Numbered from the stretch's first letter, positions 44,452 to 53,989 are shown. The stretch: 64,000 bases of DNA from Litchfieldella rifensis (GCF_042646605.1 NZ_JBHRUG010000031.1:479241-543240), one strand, 5' to 3'. The notes: a model not told the origin generated them from the letters alone. Numbers and translations are program-made.

Positions 44452-45462
44452 CTAGAGATTATAAGAGTGAGACTTGTAACGAGCCAAGTTAGCAGGTTCG
44501 CAAAACCACTTGATAGTTTTCCCTAGCCCATAACGCAGTCCAGTAATTCCACCAAGGACTGGTCTGTGTGCCAGCAATCTTTCAGCCTTCTCGGTACTCG
44601 CCCACAACCGTTCGACCTCGCTCGCCCCAGGGCGCAGGCGCTGCGGATCGGTCTCGATTTCGATCTCACTTTCCATCAGCTCGGCGATCAAGCGCGCCGT
44701 ATCTCCGATACTGATCTCGAATCCGCTACCGACGTTGATGACCTCACCCACTGCGTCATCACACTCGGCTATACGAATAAAGCCATCGACTGTATCGGAT
44801 ACGAAACTGAAGTCACGAGTGGGATGCTGCGCGCCCAACTGCAAGCGGCGTGATCCGGAGGCTATCTGAGTGATGATAGTGGGAATGACCGCACGAGCGG
44901 ATTGTCGAGGTCCATAGGTGTTGAATGGTCGAATCAGTGCGACTGGTGTGGCGAATGAACGATGAAAGGAAAGCGCAAGCTGGTCGGCACCGATTTTGGA
45001 CGCAGAATAAGGCGATTGGCCCTGCAGAGGGTGGTCCTCCGTGATGGGAACGTAGCGAGCTGTACCATAGACTTCACTGGTCGATGTATGCACCACCCTC
45101 AAGACTTCCAGGTCGCGTGCTGCCTGCAGGATATTCAGTGTGCCCTTAATGTTGGTATCAATATAGGTATCTGGGGAATAATACGAGTAGGGTATGGCGA
45201 TCAGGGCTGCGAGGTGAAAGACAATATCGCAACCGTGCATGGCATGACGTACCCAGTAAGGATCGCGGATATCACCGGCGGCAACCTCCAGGTTGCGCTG
45301 CACCGCTGGTGCCGCCTGGTCCAGCCACCCCCTGCTATTGAAGGCGTTGTACATCACCAAGGCTTTCACCTCGTGACCACGCTCGACAAGCGCTTCCGTG
45401 AGATGTGAGCCAATGAAGCCGTCCGCTCCAGTGACGAGAATCCTGGCACTGCTCAAATCCAT
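44452..45462 (-). CDS. legB: NAD-dependent sugar 4,6-dehydratase (LegB-type)
   Basis: 336 residues from the ATG at 45462, which has GGGGAG 8 bases upstream; a longer frame starts at 45486. ARILVTGADGFIGSHLTEAL is the NAD loop. VHTSTSEVYGTARYVPITED and SPYSASKIGADQLALSFHRS are the catalytic TSE and YxxxK regions. IRPFNTYGPRQSARAVIPTI is typical of GDP-GlcNAc 4,6-dehydratases of the legionaminate pathway, although UDP-sugar dehydratases of this subgroup exist. It would supply the 4-keto sugar for amination. It stands alone as a GC-rich gene between two AT-rich segments, 4.5 kb from the other leg genes. Confidence 0.85.
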   Translation of the reverse strand: MDLSSARILVTGADGFIGSHLTEALVERGHEVKALVMYNAFNSRGWLDQAAPAVQRNLEVAAGDIRDPYWVRHAMHGCDIVFHLAALIAIPYSYYSPDTYIDTNIKGTLNILQAARDLEVLRVVHTSTSEVYGTARYVPITEDHPLQGQSPYSASKIGADQLALSFHRSFATPVALIRPFNTYGPRQSARAVIPTIITQIASGSRRLQLGAQHPTRDFSFVSDTVDGFIRIAECDDAVGEVINVGSGFEISIGDTARLIAELMESEIEIETDPQRLRPGASEVERLWASTEKAERLLAHRPVLGGITGLRYGLGKTIKWFCEPANLARYKSHSYNL

Positions 45463-45620
45463 TGTTAGTACTCCCCGACAAGACAACAGCTAGACAACTT
45501 AAATTTCACAATATAAAGAAATCAATTGGAAATATTTTTTTAAAGACGAATCACCATTTACAAATGTGAGAGTTTCATAATTATCAAGTCGCTCGCTGCG
45601 GCAGGATATAGCGTCTTTTA

Positions 45621-47432
45621 TCAAACATGCTGGGCCATTCGTTGGAAAATCTCGTTTCTGCCTACCAACTCCTCATAACTCCCCTTGTCAACAACTCTCC
45701 CGTCAACCATCAGATAAATGCAGTCACACTGACTCACTGTTGCCAGTCGGTGAGCAATCATGACAATTGTCTTGCTTCCGGAGAGATCATGGATAGCATC
45801 CATAATCATCTTTTCCGTGATGCCATCAAGTGCACTAGTAGCCTCATCAAGAATCAAAACACTGGCATCACAGTATAAGGCCCGAGCTATCCCGATGCGT
45901 TGACGTTGCCCTCCTGAAAGCTGAACCCCTCGCTCACCCACTCTTGTGTTTAGACCACGTGAAAGACTTTCTAGAAGCTCATCTAGATGCGCCAAGCTAG
46001 CTGCCTTCTTCACTCTATCCTCATTTATCTTTTCCGGTGGCAATCCAAAAGCAATATTTTCACGAATAGTAGCATCGGCTAGAAAGATACTTTGAGGAAC
46101 ATACCCAACCGTGTTCTTCCATACTCGATCATCAAGAGAATAAAGTGGTTTTCCGTCAATAAGAACCTGCCCTGAGTCCGGATTGAACAATCCTAGAAGG
46201 ATATCGACAGCAGTAGATTTTCCCGACCCGGAAGATCCCACCAAACCCACGACCTTGTTGGCTGATATATCGATAGTCAAGCCATTCAGCGCTGGTGAGT
46301 CCTTACCAGGATACTGAAATATGATATTTCTTAGCGCAATGCTGTGATTAAGAGTCAGAGGCGGAGTGCTCTCAGGTTCACCGTCGCTATCACGCGCTAC
46401 CAGCCGCTGGCCATAAGACGCTTTCAAATCTTCATGGATAGCTTCGAAAGCGGCTATATTACTTCGGATACTAGAGATGCTACGATAGACTTGTTGAAAT
46501 GCTGGCAGCATCTTGAAACCTGCCAGTGCATATACAGAAAGAATGGGCAGAATATGGCCAAGGCTGCCTTCATGCACTGATAAAAGATAAAGCACCAGGA
46601 AAATAATAGAGCCAAATGCGATTAATTCCATTGCGTAACTAGGGACCTGCCCTAATGCTTGAGTTATTCCATAAGCATTCGCATATTCATCACTTGTTCT
46701 ACTAAAACGATAAATAAAGCTCTTTTGTCTACCTAATACCAAAGTGTCTTTGATACCTCCAAAACCCTCCGCCATTATATTGAAACGAAATGTCTGAATT
46801 TTCGACATCAATCTACCATTTTTAATCAGCCTGCGCCGTACACTGATATAGAGAATGAAATATGAAAATGAAAATATCAGCAACCCGGCAATTGCAACCA
46901 CAGGATTATAAAGAAATATGGCTAAAGCCATCATGACAGACAGAACCAATTTTGCGTTCATTTCCATCAAGGGCTTTATAATTCCCGTGCTGACTCTCTG
47001 ACATTCTTGAGCTATCTGCTTGGTCAAGGTGCTACTGCTTCCACCAACATGGAATAACCACGGCTGTTGCATGTAATAATTAAATAAACGGTTACTTATG
47101 TCGGCACCAACCTTGGCACCATACATGCACATTCGCCAAGTGGTATACATAGAGACTATTGCCGCCATAATCAAAACCACCAACACGACGATGCCTAGCC
47201 AGAATAAAAACTCGAAAGGTGAGCTCAACCCGCTGCCTTGATAAAGCCTGGCTAGCACTCCCTGTCCTTCCAATCGGCTCATGTCGCCGACGATAGCCAT
47301 GAAGGGTCCGATGGATATTACACTGGCTATCTGCGCAAAGGACATGATGACGACCAACACCTGAAGCCAGAGCAATTTCTTACGCTGCTCTTTCGTCAAA
47401 AGAAAGTAAAGAGACTTAATGGATTTATACAT
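45621..47432 (-). CDS. ABC exporter with fused membrane and ATPase domains (MsbA/PglK-like flippase)
   Basis: 603 residues. Six membrane helices occupy about residues 20-310. The ATPase domain has Walker A VVGLVGSSGSGKSTAVDILL near residue 390, the Q loop, signature VQLSGGQRQRIGIARAL near residue 500, Walker B VLILDEATSALD and the switch histidine in IVMIAHRLATVSQCD. PglK-type members flip undecaprenyl-linked oligosaccharides to the periplasm. Because block 2 has a polymerase but no Wzx, this exporter may replace it. Moderately AT-rich. Gaps of 134 and 177 bp flank it. Confidence 0.92.
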   Translation of the reverse strand: MYKSIKSLYFLLTKEQRKKLLWLQVLVVIMSFAQIASVISIGPFMAIVGDMSRLEGQGVLARLYQGSGLSSPFEFLFWLGIVVLVVLIMAAIVSMYTTWRMCMYGAKVGADISNRLFNYYMQQPWLFHVGGSSSTLTKQIAQECQRVSTGIIKPLMEMNAKLVLSVMMALAIFLYNPVVAIAGLLIFSFSYFILYISVRRRLIKNGRLMSKIQTFRFNIMAEGFGGIKDTLVLGRQKSFIYRFSRTSDEYANAYGITQALGQVPSYAMELIAFGSIIFLVLYLLSVHEGSLGHILPILSVYALAGFKMLPAFQQVYRSISSIRSNIAAFEAIHEDLKASYGQRLVARDSDGEPESTPPLTLNHSIALRNIIFQYPGKDSPALNGLTIDISANKVVGLVGSSGSGKSTAVDILLGLFNPDSGQVLIDGKPLYSLDDRVWKNTVGYVPQSIFLADATIRENIAFGLPPEKINEDRVKKAASLAHLDELLESLSRGLNTRVGERGVQLSGGQRQRIGIARALYCDASVLILDEATSALDGITEKMIMDAIHDLSGSKTIVMIAHRLATVSQCDCIYLMVDGRVVDKGSYEELVGRNEIFQRMAQHV

Positions 47433-47609
47433 AAGTCAAGCATTACCTTTATTAATAAAACTAAATGATCGAAAATCACGTTTTAGCCTGGATTGTAGAA
47501 TCCCAAATACTGACTCAGAACAAACAAAAAAATAAGAATTTAAAGCGCTTGCCAGTATTATTTGATCAATCATTAGGGGTGATCATCACTTGAAGAAATG
47601 CCAGGTTTC

Positions 47610-48401
47610 TCAACCTTGATTAGCTTGATACAGCCTTTCTGCAACAGGTTTATACCACTCATCATGATTAGTCGGCACTCTGCAATTATATCCCAACACC
47701 TGCCTTGTGAACTCTGACAGGTCTTTGCCGTACTCTTCTCCTAGCATTCTTGCATAGTCGAGTTGGGGTTTTATAAAAGGCCTCCCAAAGCTTAGAGTGA
47801 GTGCAACCCTATTCTTTTTAGTGGTATTAGCACCTCCCTTGTGCCATAGGTAAGAGTTAAACAAGGCTACAGAACCAGCCGGACCAAGGATCGTGTCACA
47901 TTCCTTATCAAAGTCGTAATCACTCGGTTTGTCTTCTCTCAGATGTGCACCGGATAATACTTTAGTGGCCCCATTTTCCAATGTAAAATCATCAAGCATA
48001 ACCAACATATTAATTCTCAACTTGTAACCAGGTATGTAGCTACCAACATCCCGGTGCACCTTATGGATATAGATATCAGCGCTGGGAAAACCACCAACCG
48101 GGGTACATGCATTTAAGGCGTACGGCTTGCCATCGAAGAATCGTGAAAGATAGTCATGAAAAAGATGCATGTCGAGAAAATCATCTATGCTGTCTCCTTT
48201 GCCCACAGCTTGATGAGCGGTACCGTCCCCAGCCTCGTTAATATTATTCTTGATCTGATATTCAGCGCAAATACCAATCCATTTTAGACAATCTTCTCTC
48301 AAATTATTAACCAAATTATCGGGAATCGCGTTTCTGAAAACCACCCATCCCTTTCCGTCCATTTCCCTATCAAATGATCCAACATCCATTAATTCATACA
48401 T
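47610..48401 (-). CDS. PhyH-family Fe(II)/2-oxoglutarate dioxygenase
   Basis: 263 residues. YIHKVHRDVGSYIPGYKLRI near residue 112 has the H-x-D iron ligand pair, and FNSYLWHKGGANTTKKNRVA near residue 190 has the distal histidine and the arginine that binds 2-oxoglutarate. GWVVFRNAIPDNLVNNLRED is the usual N-terminal start. Members hydroxylate small molecules, including amino-acid and fatty-acyl groups. Next to a GNAT and a WbqC gene it could hydroxylate the acyl or amino-acid group attached to an amino sugar. Substrate unknown. Confidence 0.85.
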   Translation of the reverse strand: MYELMDVGSFDREMDGKGWVVFRNAIPDNLVNNLREDCLKWIGICAEYQIKNNINEAGDGTAHQAVGKGDSIDDFLDMHLFHDYLSRFFDGKPYALNACTPVGGFPSADIYIHKVHRDVGSYIPGYKLRINMLVMLDDFTLENGATKVLSGAHLREDKPSDYDFDKECDTILGPAGSVALFNSYLWHKGGANTTKKNRVALTLSFGRPFIKPQLDYARMLGEEYGKDLSEFTRQVLGYNCRVPTNHDEWYKPVAERLYQANQG

Positions 48402-48455
48402 TTCTCATCCCTCAGTATTACATATCGACAAGATTCTATAAGAAAGCTGAGAAAC

Positions 48456-48869
48456 TCAGATTAGCAATTCCATAATATAACTTACTTCATCTTGACTCTT
48501 GACCTTAAATCCTTTCTTTTCATAAAACCTAAAAGCCCGATGATTGCTTTTTTTCACTTCAAGGCAGACCTTTTTCATTTCGTTTCTCTTTGCCATGAAC
48601 ACCACAGTCTCTAACAGACTGCAGGAAACACCAGTACTTCTCATTTCGGGAGAAACAACAATCATGCTGACAAAAGCTTGTTTCATTGTTTCATCATTGC
48701 AATAAAACGCAACAAAGCCAATCAGGCTTCCGTTCTTGTAGTGCGCTACTACATCAGCCGCACTCATGATCTTGTCAATGTAAGCATTTATATCAGTAAT
48801 AGAAAAAAAATCAGTCTGCTGACTTTGTTGCTCATTAACAATCATGTTTTTTATATCTTCTCTTATCAT
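48456..48869 (-). CDS. GNAT-family N-acetyltransferase
   Basis: 137 residues, normal for a single GNAT domain. VAHYKNGSLIGFVAFYCNDE, ASFVSMIVVSPEMRSTGVSCSL (shortened: the acetyl-CoA loop near residue 75 reads VSPEMRSTGVSCSLLE) and NHRAFRFYEKKGFKVKSQDE near residue 110 are the A and B motifs. The most likely job is N-acylation of the amino sugar made by the neighbouring VioA-like aminotransferase. LegH-type acetylation of a nonulosonate precursor is an alternative. AT-rich, 48 bp after the WbqC gene. Confidence 0.82.
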   Translation of the reverse strand: MIREDIKNMIVNEQQSQQTDFFSITDINAYIDKIMSAADVVAHYKNGSLIGFVAFYCNDETMKQAFVSMIVVSPEMRSTGVSCSLLETVVFMAKRNEMKKVCLEVKKSNHRAFRFYEKKGFKVKSQDEVSYIMELLI

Positions 48870-48917
48870 GCGGCCACAGCATAGAAACTTAGATTTTCAA
48901 TTCATGAGGTAGAACAG

Positions 48918-49610
48918 TTACACCAAGTCGTATTTGTGGAGAATTTCCCCAACTTCGTCCTTGGAACATCGCATTAGCGTATCGATCATGGACAAGTTAG
49001 AAATAAAGCAACTCACACCAGCCTGTGAATAGCCAAAATCATTGGTTCTTAAAAACGAGAGATTATATCCTCTGGATGAAAAATAATGTTTATCATACAA
49101 TTTCTCCCCACCAACACTATTCACATAATCGCGAGCACCTAAAGAATCACAAATATTCATCAACTTCTCAGACCCACAAAGCTCTCTATCATAATCAATC
49201 TGACTAGAACTACACATAGAAACATTGACGCCGAGATAGTCAAAAACACTTTTTATTCCGTCGCAACAAACCTCAGATATATCTCTATCCCTACCTTCAA
49301 AAACCTTTTTTATAATTGGAAAAACATCATCGTAACAAGGAGCTTTTGAATAGGCGTGCTGTATGCCTTTCAACTGGGCCTCAACATCACTGGAAAATTT
49401 TAACTCTGATATTTTCTTGTGAATTGAGGCACCAGGGACCGGAATAGTAAACCGTCTCTTTTTTCCATGATCCAATATATAGTTTCTGTTAATATAGCCT
49501 CTTTTTATATAATTCACATCATCATAGATGACAAATTTATCCGCACAGGCAACAAGCTGGTAATAGCCGATATAAGGAAAAATATATGGCTGCATGATTG
49601 CCACTTTCAT
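48918..49610 (-). CDS. WbqC-family protein
   Basis: 230 residues. MKVAIMQPYIFPYIGYYQLV and FVIYDDVNYIKRGYINRNYI are the unmistakable N-terminal blocks of the WbqC-like family. ISNLSMIDTLMRCSKDEVGE is the C-terminal block (nLSiiDvLM..g). WbqC genes occur in O-antigen loci, commonly beside amino sugar aminotransferases, but the enzymatic function is not established. Overlaps the aminotransferase stop region by ATGA (49607-49610), so the two are coupled. Confidence 0.9.
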   Translation of the reverse strand: MKVAIMQPYIFPYIGYYQLVACADKFVIYDDVNYIKRGYINRNYILDHGKKRRFTIPVPGASIHKKISELKFSSDVEAQLKGIQHAYSKAPCYDDVFPIIKKVFEGRDRDISEVCCDGIKSVFDYLGVNVSMCSSSQIDYDRELCGSEKLMNICDSLGARDYVNSVGGEKLYDKHYFSSRGYNLSFLRTNDFGYSQAGVSCFISNLSMIDTLMRCSKDEVGEILHKYDLV

Positions 49611-50698
49611 TTCACCGCCCGATAGATGACATCGATGACTTTCTGAGAATCTTCTAGGCTCATTTCAGGATAAAGCGGTAGGCACAAAATTCTCTCGGAA
49701 ATAGACTTGGAATTTTCTTTTCTTACACAAGGCGTAGTATACAATAGATCATCTAAAGAGGGATAGAAATAACGCCTAGCATGAATGTCTCGTTCCTCAA
49801 GAGAGGATTTAACTTTCATTAACATGGTTTCGCTTTCAAATACAACCGGAAAATACGAGTAGTTTCTAGTGCAATTTTCACTGGTTAACTGAAATTTAAC
49901 TATTTCATTCAATTTTGAGTGGTAATGGCACCAGAGCTCAGCACGCTTCTCCATGATTTCATCAATATCGTCCAGGATACACAGTCCCATGGCAGCTTGG
50001 AACTCGCTCATCTTTGCATTAATGCCTAAGTCACCTATCTCGCCGGTGACCGACATCCCGAAGTTAATCATCCGGCGAGCCCTCTCAAGGTGCTCCTTGC
50101 GGCGGAAGATAATGCCTCCGCCTTCGATAGTGTGGAACAGCTTGGTGGCATGGAAACTGAGGGTGGTGGCGTCGCCATGCTGGAGTAGGCTCTCTCCCCG
50201 ATACCTGACGCCGAAAGCATGTGCCCCGTCAAAGATCAAGCTGAGCCCATGGGTGGCGGCAATGAGCTCCAATGCCTCAACGGCACAAGAATTTCCAAAC
50301 ACATGTACCGGTACCAATGCCCGAATATCTTCACTCAAGTCCGCTTCCACTTGCTTGGGGTCGAGGCACCAACTGTAAGGATCAATATCAGAAAAGATTG
50401 GCTCAATGCCTTCCCATTTCAACGAACTGGTGGTGGCAACGAAACTGAATGGAGTGGTAATGGCTGCGGCTCTACTCTTTCCATCACACAGCCCCAAGGC
50501 TCGATAGGCAATCTGCAGAGCAAGGGTACCGTTGGCCACCAACAGCAAGTTCTCTATCTCTAGATACACTTCAAGTCGCCGAGTCAATTCCTGTACAAGA
50601 GGGCCATGATTGGTCAACCAATGGCGAGCATAGATGCTGTCGATATAGCGAAAATATTTTTCACGATCTGGCAAGTAAGACTTGGTAACCGGGATCAT
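49607..50698 (-). CDS. DegT/DnrJ-family aminotransferase (VioA-like)
   Basis: 363 residues. IPVTKSYLPDREKYFRYIDS at the N-terminus matches VioA of E. coli O7, which makes dTDP-4-amino-4,6-dideoxyglucose (viosamine). LLVANGTLALQIAYRALGLC, LIFDGAHAFGVRYRGESLLQ (PLP aspartate) and LSFHATKLFHTIEGGGII (PLP lysine near residue 180) complete the fold. It is coupled to rmlA and WbqC, and dTDP-4-keto-6-deoxyglucose would come from RmlA here and RmlB of block 1. FdtB-like 3-amination is less likely because no ketoisomerase is present. Confidence 0.88.
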   Translation of the reverse strand: MIPVTKSYLPDREKYFRYIDSIYARHWLTNHGPLVQELTRRLEVYLEIENLLLVANGTLALQIAYRALGLCDGKSRAAAITTPFSFVATTSSLKWEGIEPIFSDIDPYSWCLDPKQVEADLSEDIRALVPVHVFGNSCAVEALELIAATHGLSLIFDGAHAFGVRYRGESLLQHGDATTLSFHATKLFHTIEGGGIIFRRKEHLERARRMINFGMSVTGEIGDLGINAKMSEFQAAMGLCILDDIDEIMEKRAELWCHYHSKLNEIVKFQLTSENCTRNYSYFPVVFESETMLMKVKSSLEERDIHARRYFYPSLDDLLYTTPCVRKENSKSISERILCLPLYPEMSLEDSQKVIDVIYRAVK

Positions 50699-51564
50699 AG
50701 TTCTCTCACCAGCTCCAGAAGGTACTTTCCGTATCCATTCTTGGAAAGGTCGTTTCCTGCTTTGGAGAGTTCATTGGCTGTCAGCCATCCATTATTGAAA
50801 GCTATTTCTTCCAGGCAGGCAACCTTGAAGCCTTGGCGTTTTTCAATTGTCTCTACAAATTGCGAAGCTTCCAACAAACTTTCATGAGTCCCTGTATCCA
50901 GCCATGCAAAACCACGCCCCAGCACCTCCACTCTCAAATCTCCACGTGCAAGATAAGCTTGGTTGATACTGGTGATTTCCAACTCACCACGACCGGAGGG
51001 AACAACCTTCTTGGCCAGATTAACCACATCATTATCATAAAAATACAACCCGGTCACAGCAAAACGCGACTTGGGATATTCAGGCTTTTCTTCAATAGAG
51101 ATAACTCGCTTTTCTTCATTGAATTCCACTACGCCGAAACGCTCCGGATCCTTGACCAAATAACCGAAGACTGTTGCCCCTTTGTCCTGCCTAGCTGCTT
51201 TCTGAAGCATGGGGGAAAACCCCTGACCATAGAAGAGATTGTCTCCCAACACGAGGCATACGGAATCATGTCCAACAAACGATTCACCAATGATAAATGC
51301 CTGGGCGAGACCGTCAGGACTGGATTGCACAGCATATACAAGGTTTAAGCCAAACTGACTGCCATCACCCAAGAGGCGCTTGAAGCAGTACTGTTCATCG
51401 GGAGTGGTGATGACTAGAATATCTCGGATTCCTGCCAGCATCAGAACCGAGAGAGGATAGTAAATCATCGGCTTGTCGTAGATGGGCAGCAACTGCTTAG
51501 ATATTCCCATGGTTATAGGATAAAGACGTGTACCGGAACCACCGGCGAGAATGATCCCCTTCAT
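50695..51564 (-). CDS. rfbA: glucose-1-phosphate thymidylyltransferase
   Basis: 289 residues, normal for RmlA. MKGIILAGGSGTRLYPITMG is the dTTP-binding loop. QLLPIYDKPMIYYPLSVLML, LGDNLFYGQGFSPML, EEKPEYPKSRFAVTGLYFYD and GRGFAWLDTGTHESLLEAS are diagnostic of RmlA. It makes dTDP-glucose. It overlaps the aminotransferase gene by ATGA. No rmlB, rmlC or rmlD follows, so the pathway depends on rmlB at 10509-11609 or a copy elsewhere. 109 bp separate it from wzc2. Confidence 0.96.
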   Translation of the reverse strand: MKGIILAGGSGTRLYPITMGISKQLLPIYDKPMIYYPLSVLMLAGIRDILVITTPDEQYCFKRLLGDGSQFGLNLVYAVQSSPDGLAQAFIIGESFVGHDSVCLVLGDNLFYGQGFSPMLQKAARQDKGATVFGYLVKDPERFGVVEFNEEKRVISIEEKPEYPKSRFAVTGLYFYDNDVVNLAKKVVPSGRGELEITSINQAYLARGDLRVEVLGRGFAWLDTGTHESLLEASQFVETIEKRQGFKVACLEEIAFNNGWLTANELSKAGNDLSKNGYGKYLLELVREL

Positions 51565-51673
51565 GCGACCTCTCCATTAATATGCGCCCTAAATATCGTC
51601 GCTGATAATTCAACTACTGCGATGCACTTGATGATACCTCTCACTCATCTATTAAATTTTCACAGCATAGAAA

Positions 51674-53989
51674 TTATACATGCTCAGCCAGACCTTTCCT
51701 TTGCCGACCGGAAGTATATGAATATTGGTAATAACCATAGCCGTAGGCAACCGCCGCCTTGCGCTGCATTCCATTAATGATGCAGCCTCTAACTTCAACA
51801 CCAGCATTTTCCAACCGACTGAAGGCAAGCTTTATTTCCTTGGGAGGGTTCATCTGGAAACGTGCTACCATAAGCGTGGTTCCCGCCAACTTGCCAATAA
51901 TCGCCGCATCGGTAACAGCCAATACCGGTGGGGTATCCAGAATCACGAGATCATATTCTTCACTAACCTTCTCCATCAATTCGGCGAAACGAACGTTCAT
52001 CAATAGCTCCGAGGGATTAGGTGCAGCTATACCACGAGAGAGATAATCAAACCTGTCGACACCGCTGGATCTGATCGCAGCTGAGAGATCTAACCGGCCA
52101 CTCAGCACTTCTGAGAGACCTTTTGCAGATGCATGACCGAAAGCATAATGCAAGTTACCTTTTCGCAAATCCGCGTCGATGACAAGAACACGTTGCCCCC
52201 CTTGCACACACACTGCGCTTAGATTTAAAGCCACGAAGCTCTTGCCAATACCGGGGCTCGGCCCACAGATCATGAGACAGTTATTCGAAGCATCCAGCAT
52301 GGCAAAATGCAGGGCAGTGCGAAGCCCTCGAAGCGCTTCGACAGCGGTATCGGTAGGATGGCTATTGGACAGAATGCCGGGATTTCCAGCTTTGTGGCGT
52401 CGCTGCCGAAATACACGGTCCAATCGTGCTTGATCGCCCGACAAGGGAACAGTAGCGTAGACGGGGAAACCCAAGCTCTCGAGTTGCTCCGGGCTTTCTA
52501 CCCCACGATTGAATAAACCACGAACCACAACAGCAATAATTGCAACTAGCAGACCCAATACGAATGATATTCCGACCATACTGGCTTTTTTCGGGTAGAT
52601 AGGAACACCGCCAACGGCAGCGGTATCGATAACGCGAAGCGTGCCAACGGTACCAGCCTTGACCAACTCCAGTTCCTGAAGTTTATTGAGCACATTGACA
52701 TAGATGGCCTGCGTCACTTCCACATCTCGAGTACGGCGAATGACTTCTTGTTGAGCAGCGGGCATTGCATTGACACGTTGATTGAGACGATCACGTTCTG
52801 TAACCAGGTAAGATTTTTGTCGAGACAACGACTGATAAGTCGGGTGATTGCGAGTAAAACGTTGCGCCACATCGGCTTCCTGGATGCTAATTTCGTTGAC
52901 TTGGCGCTCGATATCAATGAATTGCTTGATAATGGATTGCCCTTCGGCATCGACATCAACACTGTCTACACTTGCACGGTATTCACTCAGTCGGTCCTCG
53001 GCACTTGCCAATCTAGTGCGAAGCTCAGGTGCCTGCTGTTCAAGGAAGGCCAGGCTCCGCTGAGTCGCCTCCGCCTTTCTCTCGACATTCTGTATCAGGA
53101 AAGTATCGACGATTGCATCCAGAGTTTGGCGGATTTCATTACGATCGGCCCCTGTCAATGTTACTCGAAGCATACCAGTGCTGGGCCCCCGGTTAGTCCC
53201 CCCCACTTCGGATATTGACAGTCGAGAGGCCAATGCATTGATAGCACCGAGTCGAGATAACTTTATCAGTGTGAATTCAGCACCTGCGTGTGCATTCAGT
53301 GCTTTTACTCGCACTTGAACAGCATCATTAAGGAAATGCGCTTCCGTACCCGGACTACCCTCGCCCAGAATCTCTTCATTCATATAAAGACGATATTTTT
53401 CCCCTCCCAATACCTTGAGTATCAAAGGTTGCCCACGGAGATCATCGATTACATCAAAATGCATGATCTCAATGTTCTCGTCAGCCCATAATGCAGGATG
53501 ATTGGCATTATTCAACCACTCACCGATCAGCGGCAGTCCACTAAAGTCAGGTCGGGTAATATTATTTCGCAACACATAGTCCCCGATCACTGGTAATTTT
53601 TGTGGGAAAACGATAGTATCAAGGCCTAGCCTATCAACGACCTTACCCAACACCATGCGTGAACGGAGAATCTCTACTTCTGCCGCGATGCTTGCTCCTT
53701 GAATCGTCTCATCGCCGTTATTTTCAGGCCCTCCTATGGGACTCACCGACCTTCGACTCTCCACCTGCACTAGAGCATCGCTTCGATAAATCGGTGTCTG
53801 CAGTGATGCATAGACGATGCCTCCTAGTGTGAACACCAAAACGACACAGGCGATCCACCATTTATAGTCAAGAAGCATACCCAACAAGCGGGCCACATCA
53901 ATGCTATCGCTGGGTATCACAGGATTATAAATTATGGCAGGAGTGCCAGGCTTTGGAGGCATACCATCATGCGGAGAAAAGTTATTCAC
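51674..53989 (-). CDS. wzc: second Wzc-type polysaccharide co-polymerase and tyrosine autokinase
   Basis: About 771 residues from a GTG at 53989, chosen because GGAGGAGC lies 8 bases upstream; a longer frame reaches 54034 and an ATG is at 53962. It has the Wzz domain helix DYKWWIACVVLVFTLGGIVY, a periplasmic coiled-coil part, a second helix and the kinase with Walker A ICGPSPGIGKSFVALNL, A' VLVIDADLRKG and B LVILDTPPVLAVTDA. The tyrosine tail is longer than in the first copy (YGYGYYQYSYTSG). It is a paralogue of 11709-13907. The start overlaps the stop of the wza remnant by 8 bp, implying coupling to it. Confidence 0.94.
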   Translation of the reverse strand: MNNFSPHDGMPPKPGTPAIIYNPVIPSDSIDVARLLGMLLDYKWWIACVVLVFTLGGIVYASLQTPIYRSDALVQVESRRSVSPIGGPENNGDETIQGASIAAEVEILRSRMVLGKVVDRLGLDTIVFPQKLPVIGDYVLRNNITRPDFSGLPLIGEWLNNANHPALWADENIEIMHFDVIDDLRGQPLILKVLGGEKYRLYMNEEILGEGSPGTEAHFLNDAVQVRVKALNAHAGAEFTLIKLSRLGAINALASRLSISEVGGTNRGPSTGMLRVTLTGADRNEIRQTLDAIVDTFLIQNVERKAEATQRSLAFLEQQAPELRTRLASAEDRLSEYRASVDSVDVDAEGQSIIKQFIDIERQVNEISIQEADVAQRFTRNHPTYQSLSRQKSYLVTERDRLNQRVNAMPAAQQEVIRRTRDVEVTQAIYVNVLNKLQELELVKAGTVGTLRVIDTAAVGGVPIYPKKASMVGISFVLGLLVAIIAVVVRGLFNRGVESPEQLESLGFPVYATVPLSGDQARLDRVFRQRRHKAGNPGILSNSHPTDTAVEALRGLRTALHFAMLDASNNCLMICGPSPGIGKSFVALNLSAVCVQGGQRVLVIDADLRKGNLHYAFGHASAKGLSEVLSGRLDLSAAIRSSGVDRFDYLSRGIAAPNPSELLMNVRFAELMEKVSEEYDLVILDTPPVLAVTDAAIIGKLAGTTLMVARFQMNPPKEIKLAFSRLENAGVEVRGCIINGMQRKAAVAYGYGYYQYSYTSGRQRKGLAEHV

